Part shown: positions 42,361 to 49,236 of the stretch, piece after piece | How positions within the stretch are numbered: position 1 is the first letter of the stretch | How the letters are laid out: the number at the start of each line of letters is the position of its first letter | Origin: Varibaculum cambriense | GTDB lineage: Bacteria > Actinomycetota > Actinomycetes > Actinomycetales > Actinomycetaceae | DNA: 64,000 bases | Direction: 5' to 3' | Assembly: GCF_002848005.1 (NCBI RefSeq) | Contig: NZ_PKHX01000001.1 | Coordinates: 196,791-260,790 of the forward strand | Position numbers and translations under genes: made by a program | Notes under the pieces: generated by a model | Told to the model about the DNA's origin: nothing | Databases searched by the model: none | Seen by the model: only the letters and a program-made list of their open reading frames with translations

Positions 42361-44619
42361 ATGACACATGTGTCCAGACGAGTAATAGACGACTTTTTTA
42401 GGCCGTCCAGCCCCTTTGCGCATGGCGGCGCCGCTGATCCGACCCGCCTGGGGGTACACCTGCAAGGCAACGGGGTGGATATCGCGGTGGTCGCCCCGAA
42501 TGCTTCTGCGGTAGAAATCTGTTTTTTCACTTCCGCAGAACCTACTGCTCCCGAAACTCGCTACCGGCTTTTAGGTCCGGTAGATGGTATCTGGCATGGA
42601 CATGTTTCCGGGGTATTGGCCGGAACCTACTATGGTTTTCGCACCTGGGGGCCTTGGAATCCGGAACGCGGAGACGTTTTTAATCCCTATAAACTCGCCC
42701 TCGACCCCTATGCCCGCGCGATTAGTGGAAACGTACAGCTTTGCAGTCAAACTTATGCTCATAAAACCGATGACCAGCTGTATCCGCTCTATCCTTTGGA
42801 GCTCGACCCCACTAACTCGGCACCCTATACCGTGCGCGGAGTGGTCACTGGTAAAGAGTTCGATGTGGTACCTGGCCCGGCCATCCCTTGGGAAAACACG
42901 GTTATTTATGAGGCTCACGTAAAAGGGCTCACCAAACAGCTGCGGGGGGTACCGGAAGAACTACGCGGCACCTACGCGGGACTGGCACACCCGGCCACTA
43001 TCGCCTACCTCAAGGATTTAGGGGTCACCGCCGTAGAACTATTGCCAGTACACGCGAAGCTTTCGGAAGCGTTCCTTAACGAGCGAGGTTTAAGTAACTA
43101 TTGGGGATACTCTACCCTGTCCTATTTCGCACCCGAGCCTTCCTATGCCACCAAGAATGCCCGTGCCCTGGGGCCAATGGCAGTCCTGGATGAGTTCCGC
43201 GGCATGGTGTCGATTCTGCACCAAAATGGGATCGAACTGCTGCTAGACGTGGTTTATAACCATACTTGCGAGGGCGGAGGTGACGGACAGGCACTTTCTT
43301 GGCGCGCCCTCGATAACGCTATGTATTATCGCCTGGATTCCCAGGGTGCCAGTATCGATTATTCCGGTTGCGGTAACACCCTAGATACTGGCCATCCGCG
43401 AGTGATCCAAATGATTCTGGATTCTTTGCGCTATTGGGCTGGTGATGTAGGAGTCGACGGTTTCCGTTTTGACCTGGGGGTTACCTGCGGTAGAGGCGAG
43501 GAACATTTCACTCGGTTCCATCCTTTCTTCCAAGCCTGTCTTGATGACCCGGTTTTGCGGAATACGAAAATGATCGCCGAGCCTTGGGATATGGGGCCAG
43601 ATGGGTGGCGCACGGGAGACTTCCCCCTCCCCTTCTCTACCTGGAACGATCGCTTTCGCGATACCGTCCGCGGTTTTTGGGTGGCCGATGGACGCGCCCA
43701 GTCGCGGGGTGAATCTCGGGGTGCTCCTCCCTTTGAACTGGCTTCCCGACTTTCGGGTTCCCAAGATATGTATGGAGCTGGCAATATCCCGGCAGTACGT
43801 CCTCCCCGCTGTTCGGTTAACTTCGTAACCGCTCACGACGGTTTTACTTTGGGGGATTTGGTCAGCTACGACCATAAACATAACGAAGAAAACCTAGAGA
43901 ATAACCGGGATGGATCCCCCAATAACCTGTCTTGGAATCATGGTAGTGAAGGGCGTGCCTTCCAACTCGATAACGATATAGAACCGGGGGTAGATGGCGA
44001 TTCCCCGTTGACAGAACTGCTCACCGCGCGGGTGCGCTCGGCCATGAACCTGTTCACCACCATGATGATTTCCGCGGGTACCCCCATGATTTTGGCCGGT
44101 GACGAGTTTGCCCGCACCCAAGGGGGTAACAATAACGCCTATTGCCAAGACAATGAAACTACCTGGCTGAACTGGGAACTGGTGGATTGGCAAAAAGACT
44201 TTTATGTGGCGGTACGAAAGCTGATTACCCTGCGGCGTGAACACCCAGTTTTCCGGCCCGCAAACTACTTGAGCGGACAGCGACATCCGGGAGATAGCAT
44301 CCCCGATCTTTCCTGGTATAACCAGGTGGGACTGCTAATGGGTGATCGTGCCTGGCATGATCCCGCCAGCCGAGTTTTCCAGATGCTCCGTTCGGGACGC
44401 CCCTATGGGGATCAGGATTTGTTGGCGGTTTTCAATGGAACGCTCGATCCTAAGCATGTGCGCTTAGCTCCGGGACGAGGAACCGCCTATCAAGAGATTT
44501 GGGATTCTGCGGTTTCCGAACCGGAAGCGGAAGCTCCCCCGTTTAACCTCGCCGGTGACGATATCTTCCTGGAACCCCTATCCATCAAACTTTTCCTAGC
44601 CGATTCCAGTGGGGATTAA
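42361..44619 (+). CDS. glgX: Glycogen debranching enzyme (isoamylase type)
   Basis: GlgX hydrolyses alpha-1,6 branches of phosphorylase-limit glycogen. The 752-residue protein has an N-terminal CBM48-like domain and a GH13 barrel: DVVYNHTCEGG, GVDGFRFDLG with the nucleophile near 372, MIAEPWDMGPDGW with the acid/base near 405, and VTAHDGFTLGDLVSY near 492. These are typical of GlgX/TreX enzymes. The ATG at 42361 has no clear ribosome binding site. With glycogen phosphorylase at 7754 it would complete glycogen breakdown. Confidence 0.94.
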   Translation: MTHVSRRVIDDFFRPSSPFAHGGAADPTRLGVHLQGNGVDIAVVAPNASAVEICFFTSAEPTAPETRYRLLGPVDGIWHGHVSGVLAGTYYGFRTWGPWNPERGDVFNPYKLALDPYARAISGNVQLCSQTYAHKTDDQLYPLYPLELDPTNSAPYTVRGVVTGKEFDVVPGPAIPWENTVIYEAHVKGLTKQLRGVPEELRGTYAGLAHPATIAYLKDLGVTAVELLPVHAKLSEAFLNERGLSNYWGYSTLSYFAPEPSYATKNARALGPMAVLDEFRGMVSILHQNGIELLLDVVYNHTCEGGGDGQALSWRALDNAMYYRLDSQGASIDYSGCGNTLDTGHPRVIQMILDSLRYWAGDVGVDGFRFDLGVTCGRGEEHFTRFHPFFQACLDDPVLRNTKMIAEPWDMGPDGWRTGDFPLPFSTWNDRFRDTVRGFWVADGRAQSRGESRGAPPFELASRLSGSQDMYGAGNIPAVRPPRCSVNFVTAHDGFTLGDLVSYDHKHNEENLENNRDGSPNNLSWNHGSEGRAFQLDNDIEPGVDGDSPLTELLTARVRSAMNLFTTMMISAGTPMILAGDEFARTQGGNNNAYCQDNETTWLNWELVDWQKDFYVAVRKLITLRREHPVFRPANYLSGQRHPGDSIPDLSWYNQVGLLMGDRAWHDPASRVFQMLRSGRPYGDQDLLAVFNGTLDPKHVRLAPGRGTAYQEIWDSAVSEPEAEAPPFNLAGDDIFLEPLSIKLFLADSSGD

Positions 44620-44643
44620 CCAATCCCGCCCCCGCCAAAGAGA

Positions 44644-44892
44644 ATGAACATGGTTAAAGCAGTTGCTACAGTGCCAACAGCAGTTCGGTTACCCGTAGAT
44701 TTAGTGCAGCGTTATGACAATCTGGCTAAGACTACTGGCCGCAGTCGCGCCTACTTCTTCACGAAAGCGCTTGAGGAATCGATACCGAAACTGGAATATC
44801 AGTATGGGCTCCTCAAAAAAGTTGCGGACTACCGAGCAGGACGGCTAGAAACTATCTCTCTTGACCGGTTAGAAAAGCATCTCTGCTTGTGA
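44644..44892 (+). CDS. Ribbon-helix-helix antitoxin-like protein, no toxin partner
   Basis: The 82-residue protein carries an N-terminal ribbon (VRLPVDLVQRYDNLAKTTGRSRAYFFTKALEESI) typical of CopG/RelB-type antitoxins. Its C-terminal tail (LLKKVADYRAGRLETISLDRLEKHL) is of the kind that wraps a RelE/ParE toxin. ATG 44650 (MVKAVATVP) is an alternative start. No toxin gene follows. A GTG overlapping its stop (44889-44891) opens a frame reading VKISYSSTWINWH and then meets the inverted structured element. This could be a truncated toxin start, which is inference only. Confidence 0.72.
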   Translation: MNMVKAVATVPTAVRLPVDLVQRYDNLAKTTGRSRAYFFTKALEESIPKLEYQYGLLKKVADYRAGRLETISLDRLEKHLCL

Positions 44893-45239
44893 AAATAAGT
44901 TACTCATCTACGTGGATTAACTGGCACTTAGTAAGTAAAGTCCCTTGCCTGAATCGCTCCGCCCGGGGAAAAGCTTTTCCTCCTGCCCAAAATCTAAAAA
45001 GACCGCGTCTTTTTAGATTTGCGCCCACCTAGTCTACTCGGATAAAACTTTTCCCCACGCTACTGCTCGTGCAGTCACCCAAGTAGATTGGTGGCGGCAA
45101 GTTTATCGCTAGATGGTTAGTAACTTTGTACGATAGAGGGCGAAGACGCGATTATCGGGAGGTTAACCTTGCAAGCTGCACCAGCGCAATCACCAAGCCC
45201 CAAAAGCGCCAGTAGCACCCCAAACAAATAGGTAACCGC
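44893..45239. other. Spacer with structured element A and possible hsdM stub
   Basis: The left part holds structured element A (44944-45076, minus strand). The right part has GGGAGG near 45157 and TTG 45169, opening a 20-codon frame (QAAPAQSPSPKSASSTPNK) that stops 15 bases before the HsdS start. Its position would fit a remnant of a deleted hsdM, but it is too short to identify. Confidence 0.4.
44944..45076 (-). ncRNA. Candidate structured RNA element, copy A
   Basis: Read on the minus strand. Hairpin P1 (ACTGC-ACGA-GCAGT, 45062-45075) comes first, then GCGTGGGG. Outer stem P2 pairs 45044-45056 with 44965-44978, about 13 bp with one G-U. The 21-base internal loop motif starts ATCCGAG and ends GGTGGGC (45023-45043). 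Hairpin P3 is a perfect 14-bp stem (44990-45003 with 45007-45020), and the second motif TGGGCAGGAGGAAAA is at 44975-44989. Copy B at 47092 has the same order, the same motifs and different but paired stems. Transcription is not shown. Confidence 0.6.
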
Positions 45240-46056
45240 ATGAGCCGAATAGACGATTTACTAGAGTTTTATGTGACTAACAGCGCCGTTGAGTGGAGAT
45301 CCCTGGATTCAATCGCAAATAGACACAAAGGATTCTTTTACGGAGCTAGAAGCTCGTAGCAAGCAGTACGAGTACTACCGCGACTCGCTCCTCAGCTTGG
45401 AGAATCTCACCAACCGTTTAGGGAAAGAAAGCGTCAAGCTCCTGCCGCTGAACGATGTTTGCGCAAAAATTTCTTCTGGAGGTACTCCAAAACGTAATTT
45501 TCCTGGTTATTTCGGTGGAAGCATTCCCTGGATTAGGTCGACGGATTTAAATTTCAAAACAATTGGAGCAGTGGAAGGATCCTTAACTGAATCTGGGTTA
45601 GACAATTCCTCAGCAAAGCTAATTCCAGCCGGAACGGTTTTAGTAGCAATGGCCGGAGCTACTGTCGCAAAAAGCGGAATAACGACTGTTGAGGCAACTA
45701 CTAATCAGAATTGTTGCGCCCTAGAAGCTGATTTGAAACAGGTTAAGCCAAAATTTTTATTTCACCTGCTCTGCGATGATTATGAGGTTTTGAAGAATAA
45801 GGCTCAGGGAACACAGCAGTTTTTGAATATGACAAGGATTAAGCAGCATGAAATCCCCGTTCCACCTTTGGCGGAGCAGGAACGCATTGTGGCGATTCTG
45901 GACAAGTTTGATGCCCTGGTAAACGATCTTTCTTCTGGTTTGCCGGCAGAGATTGCAGCTCGGCGTAAACAGTACGAGTATTACCGCGACCAGCTCCTAA
46001 CCTTCACCCCCAACAATTCGCGCACGGCAAACCTGTCCAGAGCAACTGCATCATAA
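45240..46056 (+). pseudogene. Type I restriction specificity subunit remnant (HsdS), frameshifted and lacking TRD1
   Basis: The ATG at 45240 opens a typical HsdS start (SRIDDLLEFYVTNSAVEWRSLDSIANRHKG) but stops at 45359. At about 45335 the other frame takes over at ELEARSKQYEYYRDSLL, the central conserved spacer, so the whole first target-recognition domain is gone and the frame is shifted. The second domain is intact (SGGTPKRNFPGYFGGSIPWIRSTDL ... TRIKQHEIPVPPLAEQERIVAILDKFD). It ends with a second copy of the conserved repeat, EIAARRKQYEYYRDQLLTF. A half-sized subunit from an internal start cannot be excluded. No hsdR or hsdM is in the window. Confidence 0.82.
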
Positions 46057-46096
46057 CGAAAATAGGGATATCATAGAGGGAAAGGGCTCCTGCCGT

Positions 46097-46137
46097 TGAC
46101 CCTCCACTTATCAGGAGAGTGCCGATGACAGGAGCTT
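46097..46137 (+). promoter_or_regulatory. Nested inverted repeat upstream of NYN gene
   Basis: GCTCCTG near 46086-46092 pairs with CAGGAGC at 46129-46135, and CTCC with GGAG pair inside. The inner GGAG (46114-46117) is also the ribosome binding site for the 15-codon leader frame, so folding could control translation. Confidence 0.4.
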
Positions 46138-46172
46138 CGTTCACCCCAAGGATTCACGAAAACATTGACTAA
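46125..46172 (+). CDS. Possible 15-residue leader peptide of the NYN gene
   Basis: ATG 46125 follows AGGAG at 46113-46117 and encodes MTGASFTPRIHENID. Its stop overlaps the TTG start of the NYN gene by eight bases. The NYN start has no ribosome binding site of its own, so translation may depend on reinitiation after this short frame. Its expression is not established. Confidence 0.4.
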   Translation: MTGASFTPRIHENID

Positions 46173-46947
46173 ACAGAGTAATGCCAGCGGCAAGAGATCA
46201 GAAGATTTTCAAATTGTACGTCGCCCACTAATCACCGCCATTATGGTAGATGGCGGATTCTATAGGCGGCGCGCTCATTTCCTTTTTGGTCCTAAAGAAC
46301 CACAGGATCGGGCAGATGAACTTATGGTCTACTGTCACCGTCATATTCGTGAATCGCGTAGCAACTTGTACAGAGTTTTTTATTATGATTGCCCGCCCTC
46401 AGATAAAGTTCTCTATCATCCTCTTTTGAAAAAACAGGTTAACCTACGGAAAAGCCACCAATATCAGTGGGCACATGATTTTTTCACCGCACTTGTACGT
46501 AAGCGCAAAGTTGCTTTCCGTAGAGGAGAGGAACTCGAAACCCAACGCGGATATTTTCTAAAGCCCGACCCGTTGAAGGATTTATGCGCAGGACGTAAGG
46601 CGGTAGAGGATTTGACCGAACAAGATTTCGGATTCGACATTACCCAAAAAGGCGTTGATATGCGTATGGGGCTAGACATTGCTTCACTTGCTCAGGCGGG
46701 AATAGTCAACCAAATAATCATGATTTCAGGAGATTCCGACTTTGTTCCCGCAGCCAAGTACGCGCGCCGAGGCGGAATTGATTTCTTACTTGATCCTATG
46801 TGGGCACACGTTACAGACAGTCTTTCAGAGCATGTCGATGGGGTAAGAGAATGCGTTAATAGACCACCAGAAAACGAAAAAGATCCCCTTCATATAACTC
46901 AAATGTCAAATAATGATTCCGGCAATCCCCAGGTCGAAGAATACTAA
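46165..46947 (+). CDS. NYN-domain (PIN-like) predicted ribonuclease
   Basis: This 260-residue protein of the NYN/LabA-like family contains the strand AIMVDGGFY with the first Asp, KGVDMRMGLDIASLA with two further acidic residues, and IIMISGDSDFVPAAKYARRGG with the last acidic pair. These match the acidic metal-binding site of PIN-fold nucleases, so RNA or DNA cleavage is likely but unproven. The start is TTG 46165, the only in-frame start after a stop. The C-terminus is acidic and polar. It lies between an HsdS remnant and trpS, flanked by the two inverted structured elements. Composition is more AT-rich than the housekeeping genes. Confidence 0.8.
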   Translation: MTKQSNASGKRSEDFQIVRRPLITAIMVDGGFYRRRAHFLFGPKEPQDRADELMVYCHRHIRESRSNLYRVFYYDCPPSDKVLYHPLLKKQVNLRKSHQYQWAHDFFTALVRKRKVAFRRGEELETQRGYFLKPDPLKDLCAGRKAVEDLTEQDFGFDITQKGVDMRMGLDIASLAQAGIVNQIIMISGDSDFVPAAKYARRGGIDFLLDPMWAHVTDSLSEHVDGVRECVNRPPENEKDPLHITQMSNNDSGNPQVEEY

Positions 46948-46973
46948 GAGCAATAATTACAATCCGCGCGCGT

Positions 46974-46995
46974 GGGAGAAAACTCCCCAATTTTC
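46974..46995 (+). terminator. Weak terminator after the NYN gene
   Basis: GGGAG, loop AAAA, CTCCC (46974-46987), followed within three bases by TTTT at 46991-46994. Confidence 0.5.
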
Positions 46996-47091
46996 AAGGC
47001 AACAGAAAATCAACTGCACGCACAACTACCAGGTGACACACTCTGTTATTTAACTTCATTCCCGAAAACCCGGGCGCAACCAGACCTAGCA

Positions 47092-47245
47092 GCTTCCATG
47101 TATTAGGGAAGCGTGGGGGCGAGATTTTATCCGAGCAGGCGCGGTGGGCATAAGAATTCGGGAAACGTGGCCACGTTTTCCGATTTCTTGGGCAGGAGGA
47201 AAAATCTCGCCTCCGGGTGGTTAGCAGGAGGAAAAACTTTTACCC
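47092..47245 (+). ncRNA. Candidate structured RNA element, copy B (trpS leader)
   Basis: P1 hairpin is GCTTCC/GGAAGC (47092-47097, 47107-47112), then GCGTGGGG. P2 is an 11-bp stem GGCGAGATTTT (47118-47128) with AAAATCTCGCC (47201-47211). The 21-base motif at 47129-47149 starts ATCCGAG and ends GGTGGGC (17 of 21 identical to copy A). P3 is a 19-bp near-perfect hairpin (47152-47170 with 47171-47189). The motif TGGGCAGGAGGAAAA (47189-47203) is identical to copy A. A second GCAGGAGGAAAAA lies at 47224-47236. It is in the sense orientation to trpS. Confidence 0.6.
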
Positions 47246-47328
47246 CGCACACAACTAACAACCAGGAAGAGGCCTATCGGTTGCACCCGGTTTTCCGGGA
47301 ATATCCTTGGCACCGTAGACTGGGAACC

Positions 47329-48432
47329 ATGAGCGATAGCGGCGAGAAACTAGAAAATTCCACTGATGCGGCTTCTTTGAAGCGTGCGGAGCTGAAATCT
47401 CAAGAGATTGAGGCAGCGATTGATAAGGATCCTTCCAAGTTCCGGGTACTCTCCGGGGATCGCCCGACTGGCGCCCTGCACTTGGGACATTACTTTGGGA
47501 CGATTAAGAATCGGGTAGAGATCCAAAAGCGCGGGGTGGAAACTTGGATTCTGATTGCTGACTACCAGGTAATCACTGACCGCGAGGGTACTGGCCCGAT
47601 CCGCGAGCGTGTCCTCAATATGCTCGCTGACTACATTGCTTGCGGCCTCGATCCGGAAAAGACCACGATTTTCACGCACTCATCGGTGCCGGCAGCTAAC
47701 CAGTTAATGTTGCCATTCCTGTCGTTGGTTACGGAGGCGGAGCTGCACCGCAACCCCACGGTGAAGGCAGAACTGGAGGCTTCGGAGCGGCCGATGTCGG
47801 GATTGTTGCTGACTTACCCGGTGCATCAGGCGGCCGATATTTTGTTCTGTAAAGCGAACCTGGTGCCGGTGGGTAAAGATCAACTCCCCCACTTGGAGCA
47901 GGCACGGGTAATTTCGGATCGTTTCGAGCGGGTTTTCCGGCGTAAGTCTTCCTTGAAGCATCGGGTGTTCCCGCGTCCGGAGGGCTTGCTTTCTGGTGAT
48001 GGCGCCCTGATTTTGGGGTTGGATGGCGAAAAAATGTCGAAGTCGCGCGGTAACACGGTAGAACTGGGAATGACCAGTGACGAAACTGCGAAGTTGATTA
48101 AACGCGCCAAGACTGATGCCGAGCGCCAGATTACTTATGATCCGGAGAATCGCCCCGAGGTTTCGAACCTGTTACGGCTGGCCGGCCTGGCTAGTGGACA
48201 GGATCCGCGCGCGTTGGCCGAGGAAATCGGGGATCAGGGGGCAGGAAAGCTAAAACAGGTGCTCACCGAGGCTTTAGATAGTGCTCTGTCTCCGATTAGG
48301 GCGCGGCGCGCTGAACTATTGGCTGACCCTGGTTATTTGTGGCAGGTACTAGAGCGCGGTAACCAACGCGCCAATGAGGTAGCTGACCAGACCTTGGCGG
48401 AAGTTCGCCAGGCGATGAATATGGTTTACTAG
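47329..48432 (+). CDS. trpS: Tryptophanyl-tRNA synthetase
   Basis: This class I synthetase charges tRNA-Trp. The 367-residue protein has the HIGH-like motif ALHLGHYFG, KMSKS in LDGEKMSKSRGN, and family blocks PTGALHLGHYFGTIKNR and PVHQAADILFCKANLVPVGKDQ. ATG 47329 is preferred to the far upstream frame start, because the extra 72 residues lie over a structured RNA element and are not conserved-looking. A short polar N-terminal extension of about 40 residues precedes the catalytic core. It is five bases upstream of the SanA-like gene. Confidence 0.94.
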   Translation: MSDSGEKLENSTDAASLKRAELKSQEIEAAIDKDPSKFRVLSGDRPTGALHLGHYFGTIKNRVEIQKRGVETWILIADYQVITDREGTGPIRERVLNMLADYIACGLDPEKTTIFTHSSVPAANQLMLPFLSLVTEAELHRNPTVKAELEASERPMSGLLLTYPVHQAADILFCKANLVPVGKDQLPHLEQARVISDRFERVFRRKSSLKHRVFPRPEGLLSGDGALILGLDGEKMSKSRGNTVELGMTSDETAKLIKRAKTDAERQITYDPENRPEVSNLLRLAGLASGQDPRALAEEIGDQGAGKLKQVLTEALDSALSPIRARRAELLADPGYLWQVLERGNQRANEVADQTLAEVRQAMNMVY

Positions 48433-48436
48433 CCTC

Positions 48437-49102
48437 ATGCGTGCTTTACGTGGCCTAATCCGGCTAGTGATTACCTTGTTGGTTATCGCCGTGATTATCG
48501 TGGCGGGAACTAACATTTATGTTTGGCAACGAACTAAAGACCAGATGGTTTCTTTAACTGAGGCCAAGGATAAGAACGCCCAGGTGATCTTGGTTTTGGG
48601 CGCAGGGGTAAACCCGAATGGCTCGCCCTCGCCGATGCTTACCCACCGTCTGCAGACCGCTTTGAATCTGTACCAGGCAGGAGCCGCCAAGAAAATCTTG
48701 ATTAGTGGCGATCACGGGCAGGTACATTACGACGAGATCAAGGCGATGCGGCAGTGGCTAATGAAGCATGGGGTTACCGCCGAGGTCATCTATGCTGATC
48801 ATGCCGGTTTTTCTACCTATGAATCGGCTTATCGCGCGGAAGCAATTTTTTCGGTGCAACGCGCGATCGTAGTGACTCAGCCCTACCATTTGCCCCGCGC
48901 CCTCTACGATTGTCAAAGCCGCGGTATCGAGGTTTGGGGAGTAGGTGCGGCCGGTAATGCGTATCGGGGGCAAACTGAGCGTAATCTTCGCGAATATTTG
49001 GCGCGCACCAAGGATGTTGCCTGGGCGATTACTGATCAAAAACCGACTTATCTGGGTCCTAAGATTTCTTTAGATGGCCCGGCCTCGGCGACTGACGGTT
49101 AA
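48437..49102 (+). CDS. SanA/YdcF-like DUF218 membrane protein
   Basis: The 221-residue protein has one N-terminal membrane helix (LIRLVITLLVIAVIIVAGTNIYV) and a DUF218 domain: VILVLGAGVNPNGSPSPMLTHRLQTALNLYQAG, ILISGDHG, TYESAYRAEAIF and IVVTQPYHLPRALYDCQSRGI. SanA in Escherichia coli affects envelope permeability; the reaction is unknown. It starts four bases after trpS and is probably co-transcribed. Confidence 0.85.
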   Translation: MRALRGLIRLVITLLVIAVIIVAGTNIYVWQRTKDQMVSLTEAKDKNAQVILVLGAGVNPNGSPSPMLTHRLQTALNLYQAGAAKKILISGDHGQVHYDEIKAMRQWLMKHGVTAEVIYADHAGFSTYESAYRAEAIFSVQRAIVVTQPYHLPRALYDCQSRGIEVWGVGAAGNAYRGQTERNLREYLARTKDVAWAITDQKPTYLGPKISLDGPASATDG

Positions 49103-49236
49103 AAAGTTTCGCTTTTCTAGATAGCTGTTTTTTGATTTCCGTTCACTTTTATCGCTAGCAGAGAGCGGAAAGGACACGAGGCGCACTACCTCTTGTTAGG
49201 CTGGAGGGGAATGAGTCCGTCTAATAAGGAGACACT
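49103..49236. other. Spacer before glgE
   Basis: TTTCCGTTC and GAGCGGAAA (about 49137-49171) could pair with one mismatch as a hairpin. AAGGAG lies upstream of the glgE ATG. I could not define a promoter. Confidence 0.35.

Larger units (their letters stand above)
46948..47328. other. Long leader region of trpS with structured element B
   Basis: This 381-base gap holds the weak terminator of the NYN gene and structured element B. The 72-codon frame extension upstream of the trpS ATG lies across element B and does not resemble TrpS, so it is not counted as coding. No T-box motif is seen. Confidence 0.6.

Noticed and set aside
44965..45056. Insertion-sequence terminal repeats or integron attC site
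   Set aside because: No transposase or integrase is near; paired variation of stems with conserved loops fits RNA better. attC core sites are absent.
47113..47328. N-terminal extension of the trpS reading frame
   Set aside because: It lies over structured element B, is not TrpS-like, and ATG 47329 begins the family-like protein.
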